Of a DNA stretch of 64,000 bases, positions 59,701-63,790 are shown in pieces (positions within the stretch are counted from its first letter, which is position 1; the number at the start of each line of letters is the position of its first letter). Both the position numbers and the translations under genes were made by a program. The notes beneath the pieces were generated by a model. It saw only the letters and a list, made by a program, of their open reading frames with translations. It had not been told where the DNA came from and made no database searches. Source of the stretch: Pycnopodia helianthoides (Eukaryota; Echinodermata; Asteroidea; Forcipulatida; Asteriidae); contig CM063255.1 of assembly GCA_032158295.1 (NCBI GenBank), forward strand, positions 15,776,094 through 15,840,093. Direction: 5' to 3'.

Positions 59701-62401
59701 TTAAGAATGCGATGCCCAAAGCAACCCACATAGAAACAACTGCAGCCGCAACCAGGACTTTTTGGATGCTAGATGGCAGCAGACTTTCCAGGTAAATCCA
59801 TCGTTCTCGGCAATGTGCGCATGCTTAGAACTACGTAAACAATGGGAATTTATCCTGGTAGGTCTGCTGCCCTCTAGCGTTCAAAAGTCTCCCATTCGAA
59901 CAGACTGTTTTTTATTTTTCCCCTCTCCCCCAGCTGTCACAATAAAGAGTGGAGGGAATGTACTGGTCCCCTGCTACCCGTCGGGCATTATCTACGACCT
60001 GTTTGAGTGCCTGTCCGGTTACATGGACTCCGTTGGATTGACGCAGATCCCGATGTTCTTCGTTTCACCGGTGGCCGATAGCTCGTTGGCGTACTCACAG
60101 ATATTCTCGGAGTGGTGAGTGGGTCTGTTGCCTTAAAAATAGCTAAGCACAAAACAACTTTGCTTACAAGAATAAGGTTAGCAGCCAAAATACAACTTCA
60201 CACGTACCATCTATGACTGGTGTCCTGTTTGTTTTTAGCTTAGCTGAAAACTGTTAAGCGACATTTTCTGCTTAAGCAGCTCTATTAAAATTGGGTGCTC
60301 TCGGGCCCCATTTTCAAATATGGACAATTATATAGTGCCGATGTCCACCAATTTTGACACTCATGGCGCATAAAATAAAAATGATCACTGGGCCATTTAT
60401 TTAATTCCTTAACCCATCTCAGCTCCCTGGGGAGTATGCAGCCTGTGCTGCCAAGTATGTAGCGCACCCAGCTAAATCAATCACAAGAACCACCTCTGCC
60501 CTCGCAGGTACCCATTTACTTCTGGGTGGAGAGAAGCAATTACAGTTGAAAGTCTTGCTCAAGGACACTAGTGTCATGAGTGGGATTCAAACCCAAAGCC
60601 CGATGATTTTGCCAACAGCCCAGAACCTGTGTCCAATGCACTGGAACGCTCGACTACGACACCCCATAGAGTATGGATTGATTGATTGATTGATTGATTA
60701 TTTATTCATACATCTGGTGGCCAAAAAGCCAAATTACATGTATGTTACAATTAAAAAGGACAATATAAAAAATAACAGCAATAATTATAAGAGCTTAATA
60801 AAAGCATTCAAAGAAAAACACAAATTGCACATTAAATGTAATTAATTAAAAAAATATCTAAAGTTTAATGTGAAGAGAAATTCATTCGTTTAAAATATCG
60901 ATAAAAAAGGGGATGGGGCTGTTTTTGAAGCGAGTAGTTCTGGTAGGAATTTGTGAGATTTTGTTACAATTTCTGAGACACCTACCATGGCTTTCGAGCC
61001 TAGTAGGGGGCAACAGAGAACTAGTGCGGGCATTTCTTTTGAGGTAGATATGGAAAGGGGAAGCTGAATTTCTTGATAAATTGTGTTTCAATATTTGCTG
61101 GAATACAAAATGTTGAAATGGTACCCAAACATTCATGTCAGAATGAATGGTGAAGTGCAGTCTGATAGCAAGAGGTAATCATAATTATCCGTTGTTTCAC
61201 AGGCTTTGTGGACAGAAGCAGTCTAAAGTGTATCTACCAGAACCACCTTTCCCCCACGCTGAATTAATCAAAACTGGCCGTCTCAAGCATTTCTCATCAA
61301 TACATGGTAAATTTTGTAGTCGATCTCAATGTTGTATGTAATAAAACAATCATAATGAATATGTAATATCCTAGTACTATACCCCTTAGCAATCAATGTC
61401 CTTTACCCATAGCAACCACTGTACTATACCCACAGCAACTACTGTACTATTCCCATAGCAACCACTGTACTATACACACATCAACCACTGTACTATACCC
61501 ACAGCAACCACTGTACTATACCCACAGCAACCACTGTACTATACACACATCAACCACTGTACTATACCCACAGCAACCACTGTACTATACCCACAGCAAC
61601 CACTGTAATATACACACAGCAACCACTGTACTATTCCCATAGCAACCAATGTACTATACCCACAGCAACCACTGTACTATTCCCATAGCAACCAATGTAC
61701 TATACCCACAGCAACCACTGTACTATACCCACAGCAACCACTGTACTATTCCCATAGCAACCAATGAACTATAACCATAGCAACCAGTTGACTTTACCCA
61801 TAGCAACCAATGTACTATAACCATAGCAACCACTTGACTATATCCATAACAACCACTCTACTGTATCCATAGCGACCAACGTACTGTACCCATAGCAACC
61901 ACTGTACTGTACCCACCTCTGACAGTTTTACCTGAAGACAGTGTCTACTTGTTGAGAAAACAGCCATAAACTGTCGCAGTATGTTCATCAGCAATTGCTT
62001 TGTCCTTGGGATGGGACATCAAGCCGTAGGTCCTGTGTACTAGGATTGGTAGTGCATGTTAAAGAACCCCTAACAATCGTGGAAGAGTAGGGGTTAACCA
62101 CAGTGTTTCTGGTTCACACAGCAAGCACCCTTGTTTGTACAGGTTTCCTCGGGCTTGCATGGCCACAGTGAGTATAAGTTGACTAATGAGGCATCATTGG
62201 TTTCATTACCAGAAATATGTAATGATAATTGTAATATCTTGCCCCCTGTTTTCATACTCTTTGAACTTGCAGGTGATTTCAGCGATCAATTCAAAACACC
62301 CTGTGTGGTCTTCACTGGTCATCCTTCCCTCAGGCTGGGGGACGCTGTGCATTTCATGGAGATGTGGGGTAAATCCAGCACCAACACAGTCATCTTTATA
62401 G
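32789..62401 (+). CDS. INTS9: INTS9, Integrator complex subunit 9 (3' end outside window)
   Basis: Twelve coding exons (32789-32797, 33772-33899, 35377-35446, 35976-36038, 37080-37163, 38641-38696, 40157-40364, 40989-41078, 57328-57484, 59934-60114, 61203-61306, 62273-62401) join in phase into 426 codons plus one base. They align with human INTS9 from its first residue (MKL-YCLS) to about residue 430 of 658. It is the metallo-beta-lactamase/beta-CASP partner of INTS11 in the Integrator cleavage module, which processes snRNA 3' ends and attenuates paused Pol II transcripts. INTS9 itself is catalytically inactive: the SNYHCM segment in exon 5 lacks the metal-binding HxHxDH motif, as in other INTS9. 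Other conserved blocks are [34 protein letters not shown] and FTGHPSLR. The INTS11-binding C-terminus would lie past 64000. Intron 8 hosts the GPCR array. Confidence 0.96.
32820..33062. repeat. tandem duplication of about 120 bp in INTS9 intron 1
   Basis: Two direct copies, each with GGAAAGAAGTTCATACAGAA near the start and GAACCTGTTTTGTTCACG (second TAACCTG...) at the end, starting near 32823 and 32943; the second has a 6-bp insertion. Confidence 0.92.
33185..33285 (-). repeat. tRNA-like repeat, second type
   Basis: Minus strand TCGGTGGTCTAGTGGTAAGA and GTCGTGGGTTCGAATCCTAC. INTS9 intron 1. Confidence 0.75.
33772..33899 (+). CDS. INTS9: INTS9 exon 2
   Basis: Acceptor [37 protein letters not shown]; donor AAG|GTACAC, phase 2. 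First beta-lactamase-fold strands. Confidence 0.95.
34010..34265 (-). mobile_element. tRNA-derived SINE
   Basis: Reverse orientation: GCACCATGTAATGGTTTACA, GCCGATCAAACCAGGAACAC, TTTACGTCCCATCCGAAGG, and the head at 34215-34260 (TTATCCGCTCGGCCAAGACA). INTS9 intron 2. Confidence 0.85.
34266..34850. repeat. copies of an interspersed repeat shared with 55545-56160
   Basis: TGTTGGGAGATGACAACAGAT and GGTACTAGGTTAAATTGAT (34435-34600) match 55570-55770. GGGTTTTGTACGC...ACCCCCATCACAG (34660-34700) resembles 56005-56125. INTS9 intron 2; no exon here. Confidence 0.6.
34858..35195 (+). mobile_element. tRNA-derived SINE, CTAATAAATGCC-tailed type
   Basis: Head GTGGCCAAGTGGTGTTGCGC, B box GGGTTCAAATCCTGG, body TGCATACTCCTAAGGAGTTG and TAGTAATAGTGTAAGGCGC, end AAAAGCACCTAATAAATGCC. 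Confidence 0.85.
35377..35446 (+). CDS. INTS9: INTS9 exon 3
   Basis: Acceptor TTTCAG|CAC, donor AAT|GTAAGC; encodes (S)[14 protein letters not shown]... to EDLKN, the variable loop before ELKECSG. Confidence 0.9.
35694..35800. mobile_element. hairpin MITE family A, left part
   Basis: GGGTCCAATTTCCTAGAGCT, then TTATGCTTACCAGCATAAGG; right half missing. INTS9 intron 3. Confidence 0.75.
35976..36038 (+). CDS. INTS9: INTS9 exon 4
   Basis: 21 codons, [18 protein letters not shown] to VPE, acceptor TTTTAG|GAG, donor GAG|GTGAGA. Confidence 0.93.
36058..36190. mobile_element. putative MITE with GGCCGTGTCC end
   Basis: Starts AGGCCGTGTCCGAATTGGTG and ends with GCTCGGATTTGGCC as an imperfect inverse; GTAGCC motifs inside. 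Relatives at 16618-16760 and 59340-59450. Confidence 0.55.
36191..36900. other. INTS9 intron 4, no second gene seen
   Basis: An open frame of 136 codons (36290-36700) has no family I recognise. 36720-36800 (ACTTTGTTATCCCTCACTAG) looks like a LINE 3'-end remnant. Confidence 0.45.
36903..37044. mobile_element. hairpin element family F copy 1, next to exon 5
   Basis: Inverted arms GAGACTTTGGAACCCTAGGT / ACCTAGTGTCACCGAAAGTC and GGCAGCAGACTTACCAGGT / ACCTGGTAAGTCTGCTGCC around a roughly 55-bp centre. It ends 35 bp before the exon 5 start. Second copy at 59757-59894. Confidence 0.85.
37080..37163 (+). CDS. INTS9: INTS9 exon 5
   Basis: 28 codons; [16 protein letters not shown] is the degenerate metal-motif region. 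Acceptor CTCCTCAG|CTT, donor GAG|GTAAAG. Confidence 0.95.
37213..37457. repeat. long inverted repeat in INTS9 intron 5
   Basis: Arms of about 100 bp: AGACACAATCGGCGACCGTA..., CATAGTGGGTATAAAATGTA on the left, with the inverse on the right, enclosing AAAGCATGACTGCG...GCAGCCATGCTTTTT. A few mismatches only. Confidence 0.9.
37457..37600 (+). repeat. interspersed repeat shared with 5810-5990 and 22722-22860
   Basis: GTCTTGGCCTCGGTGCCCC, AATGAAAATGGCCATGCCC, AAATTCCAGGCCTG, abutting the right end of the inverted repeat. Confidence 0.6.
37600..37945 (+). mobile_element. tRNA-derived SINE
   Basis: Head GATGTCGTGGCCGAACGGTC, B box GGGTTCGAATCACGG, body TTGCTTCTCTCCACCCAGGA and GCATACTCCAAAGGAATTGA, end AAGTACATAATAAATACACG. 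Confidence 0.88.
38167..38382. repeat. 55-bp tandem repeat, four copies
   Basis: Each copy has ATAATCTTGATAGTGAGTCA and ATTGAAACTCCTTTCTAT; the last has one change (CTTCATAG). INTS9 intron 5. Confidence 0.95.
38382..38585 (+). mobile_element. SINE 3' part without its head
   Basis: ACCCAGGGGTATAAATGGGT, AAAGCCTTCGGAGCGCCACG, GGGAGCTGAGAAAGATTACA, ending TGCGCTATATAAACTAGTTA. Its left border is the tandem repeat. Confidence 0.85.
38641..38696 (+). CDS. INTS9: INTS9 exon 6
   Basis: [18 protein letters not shown] plus two bases; acceptor TTTTTAG|TAC, donor GCAG|GTATTA. Confidence 0.93.
38895..38975 (-). repeat. tRNA-like repeat, second type
   Basis: Minus strand ATCTGCTCTAGAATGCGAGG and GTTGTGGGTTCAAATCCCAA. 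INTS9 intron 6. Confidence 0.65.
39000..39530. other. INTS9 intron 6, no further feature
   Basis: AT-rich; no conserved frame seen. Confidence 0.5.
39538..39607 (-). repeat. tRNA-like repeat, second type
   Basis: Minus strand GGTCTAGTGGTTAAAGCATC and GGGTTCGAATCCCACCCAAG. Confidence 0.7.
39776..40060. repeat. interspersed repeat related to 4560-4640
   Basis: GGATGAGAAATTTCAGACC and TTGGTGAAAAAAAGAGC parallel 4563-4620, and GAAGGAATCCTGCTCTT parallels 5340-5355. INTS9 intron 6. Confidence 0.5.
40157..40364 (+). CDS. INTS9: INTS9 exon 7
   Basis: Completes Arg, then [15 protein letters not shown] ... [16 protein letters not shown] ... FSQKL; acceptor CCTTAG|G, donor TTG|GTGAGT. Confidence 0.95.
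40534..40800 (+). mobile_element. tRNA-derived SINE
   Basis: Head TGTCATGGCCAAGCGGTCAA, TTCTGACCAGCAGAGTGTGG, B box GGGTTCGAGTCCCGG, body AGAACCCAGTACACTTATCG, end CATTACATGGTGCTATGTAA. INTS9 intron 7. Confidence 0.88.
40989..41078 (+). CDS. INTS9: INTS9 exon 8
   Basis: 30 codons, [18 protein letters not shown] to KSDYEK; acceptor CCCACAG|AAT, donor AAG|GTAGGA. The next exon is 16.2 kb away. Confidence 0.95.
41079..41680. other. start of INTS9 intron 8
   Basis: 41100-41155 is an (AATTC)n-like patch. GTAGATTCGTGGATAG and CACGAATCTACACTT (41545-41610) form a loose inverted pair. Confidence 0.5.
41684..41932. repeat. perfect 27-bp inverted repeat, 195-bp spacer
   Basis: Arms at 41684-41710 and 41906-41932 are exact inverses (TGTGCACAGCCACAATCATG... 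at the left). Possibly part of a larger foldback element, since AGTGTAGATTC also recurs at 41540, 41595 and 42060-42090. Confidence 0.85.
42430..42890 (-). pseudogene. degenerate non-LTR retrotransposon reverse transcriptase
   Basis: On the minus strand, reading across frame breaks, the order is HSTE-like RSTELATSF, then an acidic block, then [16 protein letters not shown], then LFAGDT (normally FADDT). These are successive landmarks of CR1/L2/Jockey-type reverse transcriptases. Several frameshifts and stops make it dead. It lies antisense in INTS9 intron 8, upstream of the receptor array. Confidence 0.8.
42891..43480. other. INTS9 intron 8, nothing recognised
   Basis: AT-rich intron sequence; no repeat copy identified. 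Confidence 0.5.
43486..43795. repeat. tandem duplication of about 165 bp beside the GPCR array
   Basis: Two copies with GTAGGCAGTTGTCAAGTGCA, then a CATTGGTTTTCTA/CATTGTTTGTCTA stretch and CATGGCAGCT, starting near 43486 and 43650. Confidence 0.85.
44452..45447 (-). CDS. rhodopsin-like (class A) GPCR, array copy 1
   Basis: Intronless, 331 residues, seven hydrophobic segments. Class A marks: GLVLN in TM1 (N20), LAVID in TM2 (D48), Cys before TM3 paired with the ECL2 Cys (LACKRT), TYERY in place of DRY, LWTP in TM6 and NPIIY in TM7, then a palmitoylation-type CCC. The frame is open five codons upstream, but the codon there is TTG; the first ATG is MSDWV, used here. This copy differs most from the others, with one extra residue and [12 protein letters not shown] / [11 protein letters not shown] in TM2-ECL1-TM3. 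Two AATAAA signals (44316-44321, 44261-44266) follow the stop. It should be a plasma-membrane receptor of unknown ligand, with no close named family I can assign. Confidence 0.93.
   Translation of the reverse strand: MSDWVDTIGIVMGTIGLVLNTLAWLVILRTKNLHNMTNYLLAYLAVIDSIVCSYFILFNTQISRVPESLIGRETFCRILMSAFVGALIFYSTVYGLCLVTYERYIGIVHPLHYPRLMSAKKVTLTIFVAWVMSILLSSPSLFAATADTSRLACKRTDSSDTLHQIRRVFYIVFGYLLPILFMGWVYYKIQATLKRSAQQLQQQNVQGAALELLQARQNVISTLRIVMGALVILWTPTVFLRSFCFIANTEGCYFVERSSPLIHDMYFMNSVINPIIYIFKYKKFRKGLQDMLCCCNGQPRRPNRIDVQIAMNERNVLDENQELSIALNQAP
46682..47674 (-). CDS. rhodopsin-like GPCR, array copy 2
   Basis: 330 residues, same architecture: N20, D48, C75, ERY 101-103, C152, LWTP around 233-235, NPLVY 272-276, FCC in place of CCC at 292-294. 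TM2-ECL1 reads [16 protein letters not shown] and TM3 [14 protein letters not shown]. With copy 5 it shares [10 protein letters not shown] in TM4, LHQLRR, AEKLSPL and the ending FSIAPNQVP. The upstream in-frame codon is GTG; ATG (MSDW) is the start. A conserved AATAAA lies at 46491-46496. Ligand unknown. Confidence 0.93.
   Translation of the reverse strand: MSDWVDTIGIVVGTVGLVLNTLAWLVILRTKNLHNMTNYLLAYLAVIDSIVCVHSVWFNTGFSVPESLIGRRIFCRILWSGFMGKLIVFSTVYGLCLVTYERYIGIVHPLHYPRLMSAKKVTLTIFVAWVLSTLFSSPGLFAATADTSRLACKRTDSSDTLHQLRRVFYIVFGYLLPILFMGWVYYKIQATLKRSAQQLQQQNVQGAALELLQARQNVISTLRIVMGALVILWTPTVFLRSFCLIANTEWCYFAEKLSPLIHDMYYMNSVINPLVYIFKYKKFRKGLQDMLFCCNGQPRRPNRIDVQIAMNERNVLDENQEFSIAPNQVP
48910..49902 (-). 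CDS. rhodopsin-like GPCR, array copy 3
   Basis: 330 residues, all class A landmarks present. TM2-ECL1 is [16 protein letters not shown] and TM3 [14 protein letters not shown], with YSLCLV just before ERY, unique to this copy. From TM4 on it matches copies 1 and 4 ([31 protein letters not shown]). AATAAA at 48719-48724. First ATG is MSDWVE. Confidence 0.93.
   Translation of the reverse strand: MSDWVETIGIVMGTVGLVLNTLAWLVILRTKNLHNMTNYLLAYLAVIDSTVCLHSVWLNTGFSVPESLIGRRIFCRILLSGFMVKLTVFSTVYSLCLVTYERYIGIVHPLHYPRLMSAKKVTMTIFVAWVMSILLSSPSLFAATADTSRLACKRTDSSDTLHQIRRVFYILFGYLLPILFMGWVYYKIQATLKRSAQQLQQQNVQGAALELLQARQNVISTLRIVMGALVILWTPTVFLRSFCLIANTEWCYFAERSSPLIHDMYFMNSVINPLVYIFKYKKFRKGLQDMLCCCNGQPRRPNRIDVQIAMNERNVLDENQELSIALNQAP
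51120..52112 (-). CDS. rhodopsin-like GPCR, array copy 4
   Basis: 330 residues. The N-terminal part follows copy 2 (DTIGIVVGT), ECL1 follows copy 3 ([13 protein letters not shown], with FPE), TM3 follows copies 2 and 5 ([11 protein letters not shown]), and the C-terminal half follows copies 1 and 3: a clear mosaic. ARRSSPL and DMFFMN at ECL3/TM7 are unique. AATAAA at 50946-50951. A deletion just past the stop makes this the shortest unit (2210 bp). Confidence 0.93.
   Translation of the reverse strand: MSDWVDTIGIVVGTVGLVLNTLAWLVILRTKNLHNMTNYLLAYLAVIDSTVCLHSVWLNTGFSFPESLIGRRIFCRILWSGFMGKLIVFSTVYGLCLVTYERYIGIVHPLHYPRLMSAKKVTLTIFVAWVMSILLSSPSLFAATADTSRLACKRTDSSDTLHQIRRVFYILFGYLLPILFMGWVYYKIQATLKRSAQQLQQQNVQGAALELLQARQNVISTLRIVMGALVILWTPTVFLRSFCLIANTEWCYFARRSSPLIHDMFFMNSVINPLVYIFKYKKFRKGLQDMLCCCNGQPRRPNRIDVQIAMNERNVLDENQELSIALNQAP
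53347..54339 (-). CDS. rhodopsin-like GPCR, array copy 5
   Basis: 330 residues, starting [13 protein letters not shown] (R in place of W4), then almost identical to copy 2 through TM2-TM7, with LLAATA in place of LFAATA. All structural motifs are intact. It is the promoter-most gene of the array; its upstream spacer is modified by a 76-bp expansion. AATAAA at 53156-53161. Confidence 0.93.
   Translation of the reverse strand: MSDRVETIGIVMGTVGLVLNTLAWLVILRTKNLHNMTNYLLAYLAVIDSIVCVHSVWFNTGFSVPESLIGRRIFCRILWSGFMGKLIVFSTVYGLCLVTYERYIGIVHPLHYPRLMSAKKVTLTIFVAWVLSTLFSSPGLLAATADTSRLACKRTDSSDTLHQLRRVFYIVFGYLLPILFMGWVYYKIQATLKRSAQQLQQQNVQGAALELLQARQNVISTLRIVMGALVILWTPTVFLRSFCLIANTEWCYFAEKLSPLIHDMYYMNSVINPLVYIFKYKKFRKGLQDMLFCCNGQPRRPNRIDVQIAMNERNVLDENQEFSIAPNQVP
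54611..54840. repeat. 76-bp tandem repeat in the spacer upstream of copy 5
   Basis: Three copies of GACTTGGNATAGTTTGGG... with AAATCTCATCTAGATGAGTG, at 54616, 54692 and 54768. The other spacers have one copy. Confidence 0.93.
54950..55145. mobile_element. insertion-like block breaking the outer spacer
   Basis: Sequence from AAAGGTACACGTTGTCTTGG to GCCATTTTGTGGAGTCAAAT is absent from the four inner spacers; spacer homology resumes near 55160 (CCCTTAAAATATGAAGC). No inverted ends found, so its class is unknown. Confidence 0.55.
55150..55990. other. outer flank of the GPCR array
   Basis: 55160-55375 is a diverged copy of the array spacer. 55545-55800 is an interspersed repeat shared with 34435-34600. 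No receptor fragment is seen. Confidence 0.65.
56005..56125. repeat. small inverted-repeat element
   Basis: CGATGGGGGTCTAGAGGTTTTGTACA... and ...TGTACAAACACCATGGATCCCCCATC are inverse; related to 34655-34700. Confidence 0.6.
56506..57300 (+). mobile_element. tRNA-derived SINE split by a TTAA-flanked MITE
   Basis: Head GTCGTGGCCGAGCTGATAAG, B box GGGTTCGAGTCCCGA and CTTGTGTCCTTAA end at 56604. The SINE resumes after the MITE as TTAAGCAAGACACCTAACC, with ATGTAAAGCTGTAGGTCCCG, TTGATCGGCAGCATATTGCG and a (TTA)n tail. Confidence 0.92.
56601..56985. mobile_element. TTAA-flanked MITE family C copy 4, inside a SINE
   Basis: TTAA-AGGAACATTACAGAATTGG to CCAATTCTGTAATGTTCCT-TTAA. Removing the element and one TTAA restores a normal SINE, which proves the TTAA target duplication. 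Confidence 0.95.
57328..57484 (+). CDS. INTS9: INTS9 exon 9
   Basis: Acceptor [23 protein letters not shown] ... [12 protein letters not shown] ... GEFCSNL plus one base; donor CTGA|GTGAGT. Its last 34 bp and donor recur twice downstream. Confidence 0.95.
57534..57765. mobile_element. hairpin MITE family A, near-perfect palindrome
   Basis: GGGCCCAATTTCATAGAGCT and its inverse at the ends; inside, GCTAAGCACAACAATTTGCT and GGTTACCAACCAAATTTCC are also mirrored. It starts 49 bp past INTS9 exon 9. Confidence 0.92.
57800..57895 (-). mobile_element. SINE 3' end fragment
   Basis: (AAT)n, then ACTAGTTCTTATATAGCGCA and AATGCGCTTTACATTAGTGC, the reverse of the SINE tail at 63540-63620. Confidence 0.85.
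58366..58548. repeat. compound hairpin in INTS9 intron 9
   Basis: TTTAATTAGTTGCTC...ACTC pairs with GAGTAGGGCAACTAATTAAA, and GTGCTCTCTAAATCAATCAA with the inverse at 58515-58540; the pairs interleave. Confidence 0.75.
58590..58715. repeat. 23-bp tandem repeat, five copies
   Basis: Units of the form GTACTATACCCATAGCAACC, the same family as the larger array at 61365-61915. Confidence 0.9.
58720..59335. other. INTS9 intron 9, nothing recognised
   Basis: No conserved frame. TTTTAACCATAGCACC/GTGGTTAAAACTTTGAC near 59110-59195 is a loose inverted pair. Confidence 0.45.
59340..59530. repeat. decayed element with GTAGCC motifs
   Basis: AGGCCATGTCCAAATTGGC and GGATACGGCC ends resemble the element at 36058-36190; 59460-59530 (GCTATGGGTGTTGGCTG) may continue it. 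Confidence 0.45.
59757..59894. mobile_element. hairpin element family F copy 2, next to exon 10
   Basis: ACTTTTTGGATGCTAGATGG / inverse ...CTCTAGCGTTCAAAAGTC, with GGCAGCAGACTTTCCAGGTA and inverse. It ends about 40 bp before exon 10. Confidence 0.85.
59934..60114 (+). CDS. INTS9: INTS9 exon 10
   Basis: Acceptor [27 protein letters not shown], then [14 protein letters not shown]; donor AGTG|GTGAGT, phase 2. Beta-CASP region. Confidence 0.96.
60130..60297. mobile_element. hairpin MITE family A
   Basis: AATAGCTAAGCACAAAACAA, AAGGTTAGCAGCCAAAATAC, then CTGCTTAAGCAGCTCTATTA near the right end. Starts about 16 bp after INTS9 exon 10. Confidence 0.8.
60380..60668 (-). mobile_element. tRNA-derived SINE
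   Basis: Reverse: CCATCTCAGCTCCCTGGGGA, CTCGCAGGTACCCATTTACT, GTGGGATTCAAACCCAAAGC, ending CGACTACGACACCCC. INTS9 intron 10. Confidence 0.87.
60669..61140 (-). pseudogene. LINE 3' end: polymerase C-terminus, 3' UTR and (ATCA)n tail
   Basis: The minus-strand open frame 61136-60882 ends with [19 protein letters not shown] and a stop, preceded by a basic [11 protein letters not shown] stretch. This pattern (RT.RF..S.IP...LN-stop) closes some non-LTR polymerases in marine invertebrates. An AT-rich 3' UTR follows, then GAATAAATAATCAATCAATC tandem tails (60673-60698), the usual LINE terminus. It is 5'-truncated. The clade assignment is uncertain. Confidence 0.65.
61203..61306 (+). CDS. INTS9: INTS9 exon 11
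   Basis: Completes Trp, then [20 protein letters not shown] to SSIH; acceptor TTTCACAG|G, donor CATG|GTAAAT. Confidence 0.96.
61365..61915. repeat. 23-bp tandem repeat, about 23 copies
   Basis: Units CAACCACTGTACTATACCCA+CAG with variants (TTCCCATAG, TACACACAT). INTS9 intron 11; the sister array is in intron 9. Confidence 0.96.
61916..62200 (+). mobile_element. SINE body fragment in INTS9 intron 11
   Basis: TTTGTCCTTGGGATGGGACA, AAGCCGTAGGTCCTGTGTAC and AAAGAACCCCTAACAATCGT correspond to the SINE middle; no head or tail. Confidence 0.6.
62273..62401 (+). CDS. INTS9: INTS9 exon 12
   Basis: Completes Gly, [20 protein letters not shown] ... [16 protein letters not shown]; acceptor CTTGCAG|G, donor ATAG|GTGAGT. 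A family C MITE sits 7 bp past the exon end. Confidence 0.96.
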   Translation: MISAINSKHPVWSSLVILPSGWGTLCISWRCGVNPAPTQSSL

Positions 62402-62408
62402 GTGAGTA

Positions 62409-62794
62409 TTAAAGGAACATTACAGAATTGGTTTTTGCTAACAAAACAGTTGCTGGCAGTGTAAGCACTTTATGTAATCCACCATATACATAAACTGACA
62501 AATCTGTAGAAGTTTGAGATCGATCGGCCATCTGGGTCACGAGAAAATAGTGAAAATACCGATTACACATTTGCATGAAACCATATTAGGTTCAACAAAT
62601 GAATAAAACGCTCACTGAGCGATAAACTCCAATCGGAAAATTAGTTGATTCATTTCTCATCACATATGGCATTTCAGACAGAAATATTTCAAGGGATGTT
62701 TTCTACTATCATCCTCATTAGACCATGTAAGTTTTATGTAAATCTGTGATCAAAAGTATATTTTACAATTACCAATTCTGTAATGTTCCTTTAA
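62409..62794. mobile_element. TTAA-flanked MITE family C copy 5
   Basis: Full-length, TTAA on both sides, in the INTS9 intron that follows exon 12. Its left TTAA starts 7 bp after the exon end, directly after the GTGAGTA donor. Confidence 0.93.
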
Positions 62795-62949
62795 GTCCAT
62801 GTTTCTATACCATAGGGCTGCGTTGTGGCGGTCGTAACCGACAACTGTCTCAGTTGAATTGGCCAATTTCTACATCTTGGATGGGCGCTGTTGTGCTGCT
62901 GCCATACCTCCCAAGTTATATGTTGGTCATGTTGGATCTTGAGAGTTTC

Positions 62950-63251
62950 TTAACACGCTGACTGCCGCCTACGAGTATATTCGTAGTAACAGGTGTAACG
63001 GATTCTGCCACTACGAGTATACTCGTAGAGAATGAAAGGCTTTTGTATAGTGAATTGAATACACTGGCATCACTGAGAACGCAACGTATACGCTTCTGGC
63101 AGTGGTGAGCACACATCGTAAAAATTTGTATGCTACAACATGTTGACAAAAAAAAAAGTACCTATTTGGTATGCACGCATGCGCACCACACTGGGATGCT
63201 TGGCAAATGGGAACGCCCCTTCAAATTTATGACCGGCAGTCAACGTGTTAA
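62950..63251. mobile_element. TTAA-flanked MITE family E copy 2
   Basis: TTAACACGCTGACTGCC at the left and GGCAGTCAACGTGTTAA at the right; inverse of 7953-8242 in its interior. Confidence 0.87.
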
Positions 63252-63269
63252 CTCATTGTCAATGTCATA

Positions 63270-63622
63270 GGTAGTCATGGCCAAGTGGTTTAGAGCATCG
63301 GGTTCAAGTTCTGGTGATCGAGTCATCGGGGTGTGGGTTCGAATCCCGGTCGTGACACTTGTGTCCTTGAACAAGATGCTTTACTATAATTGCTTCTCTT
63401 CACCCAGGGGTATAACTGGGTACCTGCGAGGGTAGAGGTTGATATTGTGTATGAAAAAGCCTTCGGAGCGCCACGGCAGCACAGGGCTGTATACTCCCCA
63501 GGGAGCTGAGAAAGATTACAGGAATGCTATTGGCCCAATGACCAGGGCACTAATGTAAAGTGCATTGAAACATTATTGTGGAATGCGCTATATAAGAACT
63601 AGTTATTATTATTATTATTATA
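63270..63622 (+). mobile_element. tRNA-derived SINE, full length
   Basis: Head TAGTCATGGCCAAGTGGTTT, B box GGGTTCGAATCCCGG, body AGCCTTCGGAGCGCCACGGC, tail TGCGCTATATAAGAACTAGT plus (TTA)n. This is the best single example in the window. Confidence 0.92.
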
Positions 63623-63790
63623 GGGTCAAGACCGCTCTGAAAACTCATCTCTTCAAACAATGACCAACATTTAACTGTATTGTTTTGTTATATTTTGTAT
63701 GGACTCTGTTCAGTGCTGTGAAACCATCCAATTTGATGAGTGAGAGCGCTCTATAAATATCTTTATTGTATAAGTCACTGACCAATAAAA
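63623..63790 (+). pseudogene. CR1/L2-like LINE 3' tail
   Basis: GTCAAGACCGCTCTGAAAAC encodes VKTALKTHLFKQ-stop, the usual polymerase C-terminus. The UTR ends GAGCGCTCTATAAATATCTT. It directly abuts the SINE's (TTA)n. Confidence 0.65.

Noticed and set aside
59762..60118. 118-codon frame as an independent gene
   Set aside because: Its second half is INTS9 exon 10 in the correct frame; the first half is intron and hairpin element read through the acceptor.
58590..61915. CRISPR-like array from the 23-bp repeats
   Set aside because: Units are directly contiguous without unique spacers and lie in introns of an animal gene.
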